Part shown: positions 25,531 to 36,180 of the stretch, piece after piece
How positions within the stretch are numbered: the stretch's first letter is position 1
How the letters are laid out: each line of letters begins with the position of its first letter
From: Acanthosoma haemorrhoidale
Lineage: Eukaryota > Arthropoda > Insecta > Hemiptera > Acanthosomatidae
Reading direction: 5' to 3'
Assembly (NCBI GenBank): GCA_930367205.1
Contig: OV884011.1
Location: forward strand, 110,661,139-110,725,138
DNA: 64,000 bases
Notes under the pieces: generated by a model
The model's database searches: none
What the model was told of the DNA's origin: nothing
The model's input: the letters and a program-made list of their open reading frames with translations, nothing else
Position numbers and translations under genes: made by a program

Positions 25531-26441
25531 GGGTTACATTGGACAATGTGCCGTTCTCTCATATTATTCACCAGAGTAACTTTTAAAAAAACAAAAACAG
25601 AATAAGTTCAATGCAAAATATTTATGGACAAATCATTAATTCGAGTTAGTTTACATTGTCATAATACTCTTAATAAAAATTATAATGTCATAATAAGGCC
25701 ATGAATACCAAAAAAGATACATTGCAATACTACAAATGAACTCGCGAGTAATTGGCGATCCTTTAAATTTTATTTGTTACGTGGGTTCTGTGATGTAATT
25801 GTGACGTTTTATTATTAAGCAGGGGAGAAATGACAGCTGTGCCGTTTCATTTACGTCAAACGAGACGAGTCAATTTGACTTATAAAAAATTCTCCTGGCA
25901 TCACGTGCATACTAAATAGCATTAATTCGTTAAATCTCCATGGCCCTGACTAGAAGCAGCCGTTCTATGGGGCATGGGGCGCCCGCTTATCTAACCCATA
26001 TCGATGCTTTGTAAACGTGTTCGCGTTCCGTACAAACCTTGTCATACTTCTAAGTAATAGTAATTATTTCGGTTAATAGATATTCATTAGCTAGTTATAG
26101 TTTAGTAACAATTAACCATCGTTTGATATTGGAAAGTCATCTACCCGAACATTCTTGGCAGCTTAGCTAAACTTTCACTTGCAGTTTTAAAGGGAATTTT
26201 AAATGAGGCAGGATTAAGTTAACTACACGGAACTGTTTTAGAAAGTAGAATGATGGCCTTTGAGGACCACTAAAATTCGTCCTGGTAATACGATATATTT
26301 TCCTTTTTTTAAACTTTGATAAAGTAGAAACCAGATTTAAATTATTAGTGGATTATGACCAGTTCTAGGCCAAGGAGGCCACGCGGCATTCCAGTGAACA
26401 GCTTTTGAAACCTTCATAGGGATAAGGTTAAGTTTACATAC
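25531..26441. other. Non-coding; start of intron 1 of the minus-strand gene
   Basis: It lies immediately downstream, on the minus strand, of the splice donor at 26,441-26,440. No following exon is recognised between here and the left edge, so the intron is long or the next exon is too short or diverged to see. Confidence 0.5.
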
Positions 26442-26604
26442 CTTCTTCTGCTGTTGTTGCTGCTTCCTCGGAGCAGAATACCTCTTCCTCCTCCTCCTCG
26501 ATGCAGTATTTGACATCGCGTAATCCATTGCGGCCTCGACACTTAGGCTCGTCCTCGTCATCGAAGTAACCACTCTCGTGTTCCGTGGTCTTATGAACAC
26601 CCAT
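26442..26604 (-). CDS. First coding exon of an unidentified host gene
   Basis: The frame encodes 54 codons plus one base. It starts ATGGGTGTTCAT at 26,604, with an A at -3 and G at +4; a second in-frame ATG lies two codons upstream at 26,610. The peptide is strongly acidic. Residues 10-17 contain ESGYFDDE, the middle is basic and Cys-containing (PKCRGRNGLRDVKYC), and an IEEEEEEVF run and an Ala/Thr/Glu stretch follow. The frame ends at GAAGAAG|GTATGT, a strong splice donor in phase 1, and runs into a stop three codons into the intron, as expected of an exon. The composition suggests the disordered N-terminus of a nuclear or regulatory protein, but that is inference and I do not recognise the gene. 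A TATA box and initiator lie 130-155 bp upstream. Confidence 0.6.
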
Positions 26605-26610
26605 TTTCAT

Positions 26611-26736
26611 ATTAATCACGGTCAACACATTAACGAAACTAGGTGAATGCGATGTATCAAATGAGAAGGCACAACCGATTTAACATGAAAATAACTTTTT
26701 TTTCAATTGTGAAAAATAACACCGACTAAACGCACT
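26611..26736 (-). other. Predicted 5' UTR with two short upstream ORFs
   Basis: Between the proposed initiator and the ATG pair are two upstream ATGs. One opens a frame of about nine codons (ATG at about 26,685); the other is followed by a stop after one codon (ATGTGTTGA). Both would reduce initiation at the main ATG. This depends on the transcription start being correct. Confidence 0.35.
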
Positions 26737-26762
26737 GATACGATTCAAGCAATTATATATTA
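26734..26762 (-). promoter_or_regulatory. Candidate core promoter (TATA + TCAGT initiator)
   Basis: On the minus strand TAATATATAA (TATATAA at 26,753-26,759) is followed 23-26 nt later by ATCAGTG, whose A at 26,736 would be +1. TCAGT is the arthropod initiator consensus. Spacing is slightly short of the usual 25-31 nt. The pair is correctly placed and oriented for the exon at 26,442. Confidence 0.4.
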
Positions 26763-26916
26763 GGCACTGTTCAGAAGCGGTAGAGTAGAAAATAAAGTCT
26801 TAGAGATCTCGGGAGCACTAAGGTACATAGGACACTAACGAAGGCTGCGAACCGACTGGCAGTAGGACGTGAGTTCCCTCCCTCCTTCTCTTTCCTCCCC
26901 CCACCACACGTAGTAA

Positions 26917-27052
26917 CAGCTGATGGCGGCGCTTGCGCAGGACAAACAATGCCTCAACATCTGCTAGCTGTTGGCAAAACTCGTGGATTGATTTTTATTA
27001 ATACAATAGCAGTCGTTCAGTGCAATTTAATTGCCTTTAAGATCAGCTGATC
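26917..27052. promoter_or_regulatory. Upstream region with E-boxes and an NRF-1-like site
   Basis: CAGCTG at 26,917-26,922 is followed by GGCGCTTGCGCA (26,928-26,939), one mismatch from the palindromic NRF-1/Ewg site. GATCAGCTGATC (27,041-27,052) is a perfect 12 bp palindrome around a second CAGCTG. The block is locally GC-rich and lies 180-320 bp upstream of the proposed start, so it is a plausible proximal regulatory region. Confidence 0.35.
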
Positions 27053-27507
27053 AGATGATCACCTCCACCCACCGCACATGCACGCCACGTCATGTTATGG
27101 CGCCGATAAGCTAATAATCGTTTAGTATGATCTTGCAGCCTTACACTACGTCATATAAATGATATTGTACACACATCTAACATTAACATAATAAAGGAAA
27201 GTTGGCTTTCTATTATTCAAGGACCAAGTTATCAATGAATAATATTTTTCCGCGATAAACTCCCTTAAAATTACATATTCAGTGAAAGTGAATTAATAAA
27301 TAAAATTAATAATTACATTACTTATTTTTTCATTTGGATTGATAATTCCGGTTTAGAAATTTTAATTCATTTACAAGCATTTTATTCATATAGGATACTA
27401 TATTTTTTTATGCAAATTTATATGCATTAAGTACTTATCAATAACAACATTTATAGTATAGTAGACTATTGGGGAATAGAAAAAAAAATAACACAAAAGG
27501 AAAATAA
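27053..27507. other. Non-coding stretch
   Basis: No recognised feature; AT-rich. Confidence 0.45.
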
Positions 27508-27848
27508 AATATTTTACACCCCCTAGTTGCTGCCGCAGCTAATAGATAGCGCTAAGGGTAAGGAAGTTTGTCTATTACATCTCAAAATTATTATTTTTTG
27601 TCAACCAGATTTTTTGTTTTTATTTGAGTAATCATTAATTAATCCGCACGACGATGAATGGATCCAAACCAAACTGGATATTTTACCATACCAACTCTAG
27701 TTGATGCCGCAGCTAATAGATGGTAGTAAGGGAGTTTTTCTGCTAAATCTCAAAATTATTTATTTTTCATTTATAAGATTTTTACTTTTTTTATTCAAGT
27801 AATTATTAATTAATCCTCGTGAGGATGAATGGATCTAAACCAGGCTCT
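27508..27848 (+). repeat. Two tandem copies of a ~168 bp repeat
   Basis: Unit 1 (27,508-27,673) and unit 2 (27,674-27,848) share GCCGCAGCTAATAGAT, TCTCAAAATTAT and a poly-T-rich core. They also share AATTAATCC followed after a short variable stretch by GATGAATGGATC, then AAACCA. They are directly adjacent, so this is a true tandem duplication, now diverged by roughly a fifth. Confidence 0.75.
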
Positions 27849-27925
27849 CAAAAAACATCCATTGAGCGGAAGCCTGGAATCGAGCCCTTAGCGGTAGGCG
27901 TGCCTCGTGCCATGTGGCGTAAACA
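27849..27925 (-). repeat. tRNA-like B-box fragment
   Basis: On the minus strand GGGCTCGATTCCAGGC matches the Pol III B box, with TGGCACGAGG upstream as a possible A box. It sits between the tandem repeat units and their third copy, so the three repeats may be the body of a SINE family. Confidence 0.35.
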
Positions 27926-28135
27926 GTTTAAAGTTAAATTCAACTTTTGTTTCTTTTTAATCAAATCGCCTTGCTATCTTTTTATACCAATCAGTTATAT
28001 ATTACAATACGGGATACCTTTGCTAGTATCCTGCGTATCCTCTGAAAATAACTATACCATAGCTGTTGGTTATGAATAAAATCTTGATTGAAGCACAAAT
28101 AAATTTTAATGTAAGCAAAATATAAAGCAATTCAA

Positions 28136-28275
28136 ACATAGACCACCTATCGCAGTTAATAATGATATAATGATGGCGCCAAGTGCATTTTTCTGTTACA
28201 TCTCAAAATTAGTGCTTTCATTTACTAGATTTTTAGTATTTTTATTAAAGTAATTATTTATTAATTAAAACAAGG
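28136..28275 (+). repeat. Third, diverged copy of the ~168 bp repeat
   Basis: Retains CTGTTACATCTCAAAATTA, the T-rich core and TAAAGTAATTATTTATTAAT. It has lost the left GCCGCAGCT motif except for a CGCAGTTAATA-like remnant. Its right end (ATTAAAACAAGGG) recurs at about 32,685. Confidence 0.6.
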
Positions 28276-31200
28276 GGAATTAATAATTTAAATGAAAAAA
28301 CGTTTCTCCATAACATGTTAAGCCGTAAGCCCATATATTTGGGTGATTAGCCTCTGTTAGCATTATTTGAAGTGATCGATACTCGCCAAGTTTATTTTCA
28401 TGTTTGTTCAACTTGAGTACTAGCGATGGATTTACAACCGGTGAATGAATGGGCTAATTAAAGACGTTATTAACTTGTCTTTCATTACATAACAAACACT
28501 TTGCAGCCTTCGGCTCATTCCATCCTGATAAATCGCATTTTACAACTGACATTAGTTATAGTTATATCTTGAATATTTTTCAGTTGTTTACGCGGAGATT
28601 GAGTGGGAAAGCCGAGGTGATACAACGATTTCCTTTGGAGCCGTAAAATTATGCAATCCTTTTAAACTCGGATTCAAGAGACAAGAAGGATCGTGTTGAC
28701 ACCGACGTGCCGTTTAGCAATTCTCGTTGCGTCACCGTAAGACCAAAGGTGAAATAATTAAGTCGATTACATTGAGGAATGAAGTAGGATCATAAGTGTT
28801 ATGATCTTGTTTAATATTTGCTTGCATCAATGGTTAATAATGTAATAAATTAATCATGAAGGACGTCACAGATGAACGAATCATCCATGGATGACAATGG
28901 GTTTCGTTTGTTGTTAGTTTTTTTTTTGAATGAATGTAACTTTTAAAAATGTTAAAAACAATAACTGGCCACCTAGACCCAGAGAGACATAAATATCCCA
29001 AAACGTGGTCTGTATATCTATGGGCATGTAATATAATTACCAATTTAAGGCAGATGAGGGTTTCATAGTTTTATTTCCTGGGGTTTAAATTTTTCCCTAA
29101 TGGACCGGGGGAAAACTCGGTGGTTGTAAGGTGTGACTATATCATCGTTCATACGGATTATATTACAGGATCTCCTGCACATAATACCTGGCAAATATAT
29201 TTGAGTGATTAAATACTTTGTAATTCTATAAAAATTTAAGTAATTAAGGCATCAGTAGTAATAAGGTATATCGGATAAATTCCTGGAAGAACCACAATAA
29301 AGCATAAAGGTGTCTAAAAAATGGAAGACAATGTCTTAGAACTAAATATAGATTTTATTTATTAGTTTCACTATAGTCCTGAAACTTTTAAAGTTCCTTG
29401 ATAATTATTCAAGAAAACGTTCATATTGGTAGGAATTACAGTCACAGAAAAAATACAACCATTCGCCATTACGACTAGTAAGTATGTATACCTATAAATA
29501 AATAATAAAGATTATTTATTACGGAGAAACAGTGCGGAGGTTGGGCAAAATTAATTTGTGTAAAAAGCCAATTATCTCTGGCATAGGGTCTGACTACTTT
29601 ATCGGGAACCACCCTAGTATTATCTGTAAAGCAGCAACATTTTTTAATTGGGTACCACGCCCTTACGCACTCCCGTTCTTTTAGATAGGAAAGACGAGAT
29701 ATTCCATCGGGAAGAATAGAGGAATTTGAAACCGGAGCGTTGTATGCAACCATGTTTTAAGAGTAGGAGTAAAAGTCTAATTATTACTAGAACACGCTAC
29801 ATTTCTGATGCGATTCGCTTTCGAACAATTTATTAGTGAATGAATGGTGTGCAGTGGGGAAACAAAATATTCTAAAATTTCGTTGTGGCACGGATCCCAC
29901 TTTTGCTCTAGAAGTTATTAGCCAAAGAAAAAATATTCTGGCAGGGCATGAATTCGAACCAGACAAATTGATGGAACTCACTCCTGTAAACTACAGGTTC
30001 TGAACAGCTTTTAAGTTCAGGCCGGAGTATGTGCTTCCCTCGTTCAATGTTCTTAATATTTAATCATTCTTTAAGTATCCTCTTGACGCTGTGGGATTCC
30101 ATTCTTTCTGGTGATTAAAGGCCAAGGATAAGTCATACTAAGTTAAATCTGATTTCTAATGGCTGATACAAGCGTTTAGGCAAACGCGTCGCATTTGAAA
30201 ATACACTCAGTGGTTTCAAGAACAGTAATAAAAAAAAAGTTGTCCATGAAATCGATATACAATACGAAAAGGTTCGATATTAATAGATATCAGATTTCCG
30301 CATTAGATTCTTAACAAGTTACTAAACGACTGAAAATGTAAACAAATAAAAAATAAATGTAAAGAGTGGAATATAAATAAAACAACAAATTAAATGTCTG
30401 AAATGTCTAATTTCTAACATATTAATAAAGTCTTGTTTTGCATATTATTTCAATGAGTTTCTTTTTTGCACTACCACCTTTAATTTGTCTTTAGCTCTTG
30501 TCAAAATATCATAATATTTAATAGCTCCATAACTAAAACTTGAGAAATCTTGAACGTTAAATAGGCCAAACTTTATTATTTTGTTTTTATTATTTTAATA
30601 AACGTGCAAAGAATCAGCACAGAGGTAATTTAGGATGCCACTTTTTCATTCAATTATACAGATTACAGCTTTACCCCTTAAAGCTTGGCAACTATTTTTT
30701 TTTTCATTATAGCCTAAAATAATTTCTCAAAATGTTTAATGACCAAAATTTTGCTGAAGCAATTTTGAATTAAATTTTATTTTAAGTACTATAAAATATA
30801 GAGCATAGATAAAATATAGACGTATAATAAGGCGATAAAACAATATATTTTAGCGATATAAACAGGGTAAACTTTGTCTATACCAAATTATAATGGCACT
30901 AGAATGAAATACGTCTACACGTGCCAAACTACTTTCCAATGTACCTTTCCACAAAAAAAAAAAAACATGTCAAAACTTTTCCGACCCATGGGACAGGTCC
31001 AAATGGCATACGATCGTAAAAAAGAGTCTTGATAAAAAATACAAAGGTTAGCGATGCTTTGTACAGAACATTGTCGTATTGATACCATTTGTAAGAAATC
31101 AATTAGCACCTACGCGTTACATTTTAGAAAAAACCCTTTGTCGCCGTTAAGGTCAGTATAGCAACAGAAAGACGGCTAGGCAAGGCGACAGAGCCTGTCA

Positions 31201-32207
31201 CCGGCATTTGATATCTCAGGTAAAGAAAACATAACATACATTCTTAAATATCATTTCTTGAGACTTAAGGGAACTTTACAGTAAGCATGTTTAACTGTTT
31301 ATCAGAAGCTTCCCGTCATTTCGTACCATATGTAATTTAAAGTTCAATCAGATATGTTTTGAAAAAAAAAATCATCAAAATGATCATATAATAATCAAAT
31401 TACAGACAGTCAGCCAGATGAACATGAAGTTTCTCCCATAGAAGTCAGTATTTTTTAAAGTTTTGAAATAAGGTTGCCGGTCCACCAACTCGATCAATAG
31501 TATTTATCGGTCATATTTAGTGAATATTGGTTTCCCTTAGGGCAGAGAGCTAACGTTGATTAACATCCTGCGTAGAGGAGTCGATACTGGCCAAAGGATC
31601 TTTTTGAGAGTGCGATGTGGTTTTAGCAATTATGTATTTCTTTTATAAAAAAAAGTATAAATCAATTACAATTCACTTCAATTTCAATTGGCAGTTTATG
31701 GCCGAAGATAAGAAACTTTGTCCCAAAGCACTAAAGTCTAAATAAATAGCAAAGCCACAATTAAATTTATGATGTATAATGAAATTGTTAATAATACCAA
31801 CGACTAATAGAGCTGGCTCCCATAATTTTTTAAAGTTCGTGATTAACTGATGTACACAAGTACAATAAGGCTAGTCGACCCGTCAATGTATAAAGCTCAA
31901 GTCCGTGCTTTTCTTTTTCTAAAATTCATAATTTTAAGTAACAAAAATCGGACTGTCCTGAAACATTTGCGATCAATATGACATACAACAATATTTATTA
32001 TATAATTAGCAATATTGAAACTAATCAATAAAACTATTCTTGACAAATATTAGATAATATCTTTTTTACGTATATCACATAAGCTGTCTACTCAAATAGT
32101 AAATAGGAATTCACAGTTAAAGGTTTAACAACCTTTTTTTTTCTTTATTAATTAAATAGGTATTCGATCTAAGGGAGACACTCTTATACAGTAAGTTACA
32201 ACTATAA
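28276..32207. other. AT-rich non-coding stretch
   Basis: No gene supported. At 29,935-30,000 the minus strand has TCTGGTTCGAATTC, a near B box, suggesting a decayed SINE fragment. Frames at 29,475-29,753 and 30,915-31,109 have no recognisable features. Confidence 0.45.
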
Positions 32208-32403
32208 GTTAACTCTCTTTACCATGTGGACTTGGGGGGCCTCTGGGCTGTTTGTATATATATATATATATATATAGTATGAATGAGCGAGTGAATGAAA
32301 ATTGTAAATTGATATGAACGAGATCATTTATCACAATTACCTATAGCCCAATCAGGCAGATTGTAATTTTATCACAATAAAGTTTCTGTTGTTAACTCTC
32401 TTT
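32208..32403 (+). repeat. 13 bp target-site duplication flanking a Jockey-1 insert
   Basis: GTTAACTCTCTTT occurs at 32,208-32,220 and again, without change, at 32,391-32,403, exactly around the Jockey-1 3' fragment. Confidence 0.9.
32221..32390 (+). mobile_element. Jockey-1 LINE, severely 5'-truncated (170 bp of 3' UTR)
   Basis: The sequence from the GTGGACTTGGGGGGCCTC region to the AATAAAG end matches the reverse complement of 33,495-33,650 and of 45,165-45,290, the 3' UTRs of two other Jockey-1 copies. A (TA)n expansion (about 32,255-32,277) sits where the other copies have a short TAAATATTG-type stretch. It ends AATAAAGTTTCTGTT with no long poly(A). The perfect target duplication shows that this is an original insertion, not a deletion remnant. 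Confidence 0.88.
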
Positions 32404-33490
32404 GTGAAAACCCCCTTTTTATGTAGACAAATGAAATGACCATCCCTAATCCTGAGCAATGCAATAAAAAGAGGATTATTTTTTAATTTATTGATGACAA
32501 AAAAATTATGCAAAAAACTTAATTTGTTAACTTTATTTGTGCTGTGGAAATACTAATCCTCTAATTTATATAAAATCTCACAAATATTGAAATTATCGGA
32601 GATAAGATTTAACAAAGGGTAGGTTATTTTTCAAACAGTTATTTATATTAGGTTGGACGACAGTTCTTAAAGTAATTATTTTGATTAAAACAAGGGCAAT
32701 AAACAATTTTCAATCAGAAGAACATAATGCGATTCTTCTTTTTAATTTGGATGTTTTCACTTTTGAATTAACGAAAAATAAAAACAGACTGTACCAAACA
32801 TGTTTTTAAGTTTCCTTTTACTTGACCATTTAGGATCCTTAGGCCCGTCTCAAGGGACCAGGTACCTGTAAAAAGGTTTTAAAAGTAGCTCCATAAATAA
32901 CTTTAGAGGCGTGTTTTCTACGTTTGACCATTGTCAAGAGACACAATGAGACATTCAGTGGGACTGTCAGACTTTCAACATGAAACTATCAACGGTGAAC
33001 TTGCTTTTATTGGAAGTCAAGATATTTTATATCAATAATTTATGACAATTCACAAAAGAGAAAACTAGACTAAAAAAGTACGCTCTAAATTTGACGATAT
33101 TTCCTGAATGAAAGGAATTACTTCAATGTGTGCCTTGATAGTATTGTTGTGCTTACCGTGCCTGTTAATTATTAGATCGTTCGAACTATAATTTTGACAA
33201 GGACATCATTTTTGTTTAGGATAATGAATAGCAATTTAATTGTACCTTTATGATTTAAAATGTAATAACCAGTAATAACGAAATTGTAACCATTTTGAAA
33301 ATTTGTCAGGTACAACCCATCATGTTTCCTTCGAAAGATGAATCATAAATTGCATTTATTTTCTTATTAAAACGTTAGAAAAGGTAAACAGGACGTTTTC
33401 AAAAGGACAAACTTTGATTTGTTCCTGATCTTATTTTTAACTTTTGGCAAAAGTAGGCAAGTTATTTTGTGTGCGGTGGGATTAATATAA
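32404..33490. other. AT-rich non-coding stretch
   Basis: Nothing recognised except the short ATTAAAACAAGGG string near 32,685 shared with the repeat at 28,260. No trace of a gypsy LTR is found here, although a gypsy body starts 1.5 kb to the right. Confidence 0.5.
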
Positions 33491-33494
33491 TATT

Positions 33495-34945
33495 CTTTAT
33501 TGAGCTAAAATTACAATTTGCCTTATTAGGCAATAAGTAATTGAGATAAATGTTCTCATTCATACCATATTTACAATTCATCATTCACTCGCTCATTCAT
33601 ACAATATTTACAAACAGCCCAGAGGCCTCCCAAGTCCACGTGTTTTTCACCTCCCTAACATGCAAAAGAGGAAGCAGAGTCTTGGGAAGTCCCTCACGCT
33701 CCGCCGTCTGCCGCGTCACCGGATATGAGCCAGTTGAGGCTGACGAAGAGCGCGAAAGCCACAGACGCTCAGGACATGATTTGAGAAACTGGCTATTGCC
33801 AGAGGGCTCCCACTGTCAGGCATTTATAGCAAGTCACGAGGCCACTGCCGTTTCGGTCTCCAAGGAGGATTATAGGCATGCATGGTGCAGAGCAATGACT
33901 GTGCTACGGGAATAGCTAGGGTGGTTGGATAGGCTACTATGGAATTTTATATACTTGGAAAGGATGAGTTCAAGAATGTAGGGTATGTTAAGATCGTTAT
34001 GGAGGGTTTTGTTGCTGACACAATAAGGGGCATTTACTATTGGTCTCAGGACTTTCGATTAAAAGGATTGGATACTCTTGATGTTCGACTTTTTTTATGT
34101 CCCCCATAGCTCTATTCCGTGTGCGCAGATTGGCTTAGGTATAACTTTGTAGATTAGTAATTTAATTTCTATTGAGAGATGGGATGTCCTTTGAAGTAGT
34201 CTGTACAGTTGTCAAAAATGTGTCTGTTTAGTTCTTGTCTTTTTAGCCTCGTATGTGGGTTCCGGGTCAGTCGTTTGGCGGGATGGAAGTCTAAGTACGG
34301 TTCTGTCTCGGATAAGGGAGAGGAATAGAAATAAAATAAGCTAGTGGACAAGACTTGCGACAGGTAATGCGAGGGTGAAGGGAATGTGGGAACATTTTGC
34401 TTCATTAACGTTGATCCGCCATTGGTTGCATCGATACTTGATCTCATCAAGGTGTTTTTGTAGGTTATGGGATGCTATATCGGGGTATGGGTGGGATGAC
34501 AATACTGCAGTGTCATCTGCAAATGTGGCCAAGAAGGTATTGGGGGTAGAGGGGACATCGGCGGTGTATAGGTTATAGAGGATTGGACACTAAACTGTAG
34601 AAGTTCTGCATTTATGGGATAGTAGTAGGAATATTGTAAACCACAGAGAACCTGGAAGAAACGGTTTGAAAGGTAGGACTGTAGGGTTAGGAAAAGGGTC
34701 TGTGGTATATATCTTTTGAGCTTGTAGATCGAACCGGCGTGCCAAACCGTTTCAAAAGCATTCAAAAGAAAGGAAGAAGGGTAATATTGTTTTGTTTCAA
34801 GGGCTGAGGAGATGTGATCAACAACGCGAAGGCCTTTTGAGCAGTGAAATGTCGTTGACGGAAACCAAACCAGTGTGTAGGAAAAAGGATTTTGGATTAA
34901 ACAATTGGAATCAGGCATTTTAATAGGAGTTTCTCAAATATATCT
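33495..34945 (-). mobile_element. Jockey-1 LINE, ORF2 3' half and 3' UTR
   Basis: Minus-strand copy reaching from the RT palm to the 3' terminus near 33,495. It ends in CAATAAAG and carries the family 3' terminal hairpin. The 5' end reads IFEKLLLK-like sequence and stops abruptly at about 34,945, where gypsy gag begins. It is therefore 5'-truncated, with no gag, endonuclease or RT fingers. No target duplication is found. Confidence 0.85.
33827..34945 (-). pseudogene. Jockey-1 reverse transcriptase (degraded)
   Basis: LINE reverse transcriptase copies the element's own RNA at a nicked target. Recognisable in order on the minus strand are the following. IFEKLLLK lies at the 5' end, then RVVDHISSALETKQYY. 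A degraded motif A reads FLLNAFETVWHAG, where family members have an Asp. LKRYIPQTLFLTLQSYL follows, then motif C FADD intact at 34,512-34,523, and then NEAKCSHI. Next come HTRLKRQELN and a C-terminus near NPPWRPKRQWPRDLL that ends about 33,827. Frameshifts break it into at least three frames. Confidence 0.82.
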
Positions 34946-34953
34946 TGACAACT

Positions 34954-35892
34954 ATGGCAGCCGCTCATGCCAATACTATGGCCTGGATGAAAATTCAGGC
35001 AATTACGGCTCAAGATGTGAGAAAATCTATCTCCTATCTGAAGAGATTTGCAGGAGAGACTGGGGAACTGAACCACTTCCTGAAGGGAAGTGACAGGCTG
35101 ATGATGCGAATAGAAGGAAAACGAGCGGAAGACCTTATCACCGAAGGAGACGCTGAGTCGCTGAGAGCAGCGCTCGTGTGTAGGGTGAAGCGAAGCATCC
35201 TGAATATGATTCAGGCCGACGAAGAGACCCCATGGAGTACCTTAAAGGAACGGTTAAAGAAAGGGTTTGGATGATGAAGATGAACACCCGAAGAGGATAT
35301 CTTCAAGATGTTCCGGGAGATAAATAAGCCCCACCCGACGAACGGCCTGTATGCGGGAACACTCTTAGCGAGATACAATAGTATCACCGAGAAGATGAGG
35401 GAGTCCGTGAGCGCGGCCGAGGTTGAAGCAAGGATAGCGTTCCTGTCAACGATTTTAAAAGTGCAGTTGGCCAAGGAAACAGGAAGAAAAGAGTGACTTC
35501 CTAGAGAGCGCACGTTCCTAGAATGTGCCCAGGAGATGGTGGACACTAGTGCCAGAAAAGAGGAAGTTACTGGCTATGAAGAAGGGGTAGGCTGGAAGAG
35601 GGTATCTTACAGAAGGCCTAAAACCACAGCGGTCGCCTGGAGGAGAAAGGATACGGGGTACGGCAGAAGGGAGGCAACGGTGGTGGGAGACAGGAACCGA
35701 GCAAATGCAGGCCGTCAGGCGCCGCAAGGATAGAAAATGCTACGAGTGCGGGAAAATAGGACACTTGGCAGCTCATTGCCCACGCACCAGGTGTTTCAAG
35801 TGTGGCACGGAGGGGCATGTAGCCCGTACATGAGCCGTCGAAGAAATGGAATACGACCAGAGCCAATGGAGGCGAACGCTTAGAGGGTGTGG
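34954..35892 (+). pseudogene. Ty3/gypsy gag with two zinc knuckles
   Basis: Gag packages the RNA genome into particles. The first ATG of the gag frame is at 34,954; frames are broken near 35,272 (stops after LKERLKKGFG) and 35,494. The N-terminal part includes MAAAHANTMAWMKIQAITA and a helical capsid-like stretch. At 35,740-35,832 are two nucleic-acid-binding knuckles. CYECGKIGHLAAHC is intact CX2CX4HX4C. CFKCGTEGHVART is followed by TGA where the final Cys codon should be, a one-base change that destroys the second knuckle. Sequence after it is acidic and uninformative. Confidence 0.85.
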
Positions 35893-36112
35893 AGAAGGGA
35901 GAGGCCACAGTCAGAGGTGACAGAAACCTCTGAAATATCCGATACCGACAATGAGAGGGAGGAACAAGGAAGCGGAGCGGGCTGGAAGAGCAGCAGTGTT
36001 CAAAGAAGCGGTCGACGACAGGTGGCTGAAGAGAGGAACGAAAGAGAGATCTAAGAAGATTGGCAGAGGCGGGGCGACCGCGCACTAATAAGTAATAGCG
36101 TGAGCGGTACAT

Positions 36113-36180
36113 ACAGCGGTCTGCCAATTATTCGAATAGCGTGCGGAGTGCATTGCCTGGTGGATACCTGGAGCACCAAC
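36113..36180 (+). pseudogene. Retropepsin remnant with altered active site
   Basis: IRIACGVHCLVDTWSTNT matches the start of a retroviral-type aspartic protease, where the active site is normally D-T/S-G. Here the triplet at 36,163-36,171 reads Asp-Thr-Trp, a G-to-T change in the Gly codon. The usual protease is about 100 residues. Here RT-type sequence follows within a few codons, so a few hundred bases between the active site and RT have been lost. Confidence 0.7.

Noticed and set aside
25395..25550. A functional tRNA gene
   Set aside because: A and B boxes are present but no cloverleaf or discriminator-compatible acceptor stem can be drawn.
35618..36127. Long antisense frame inside gypsy gag
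   Set aside because: It is a shadow of the GC-rich gag sequence; the plus strand carries the recognisable domain.
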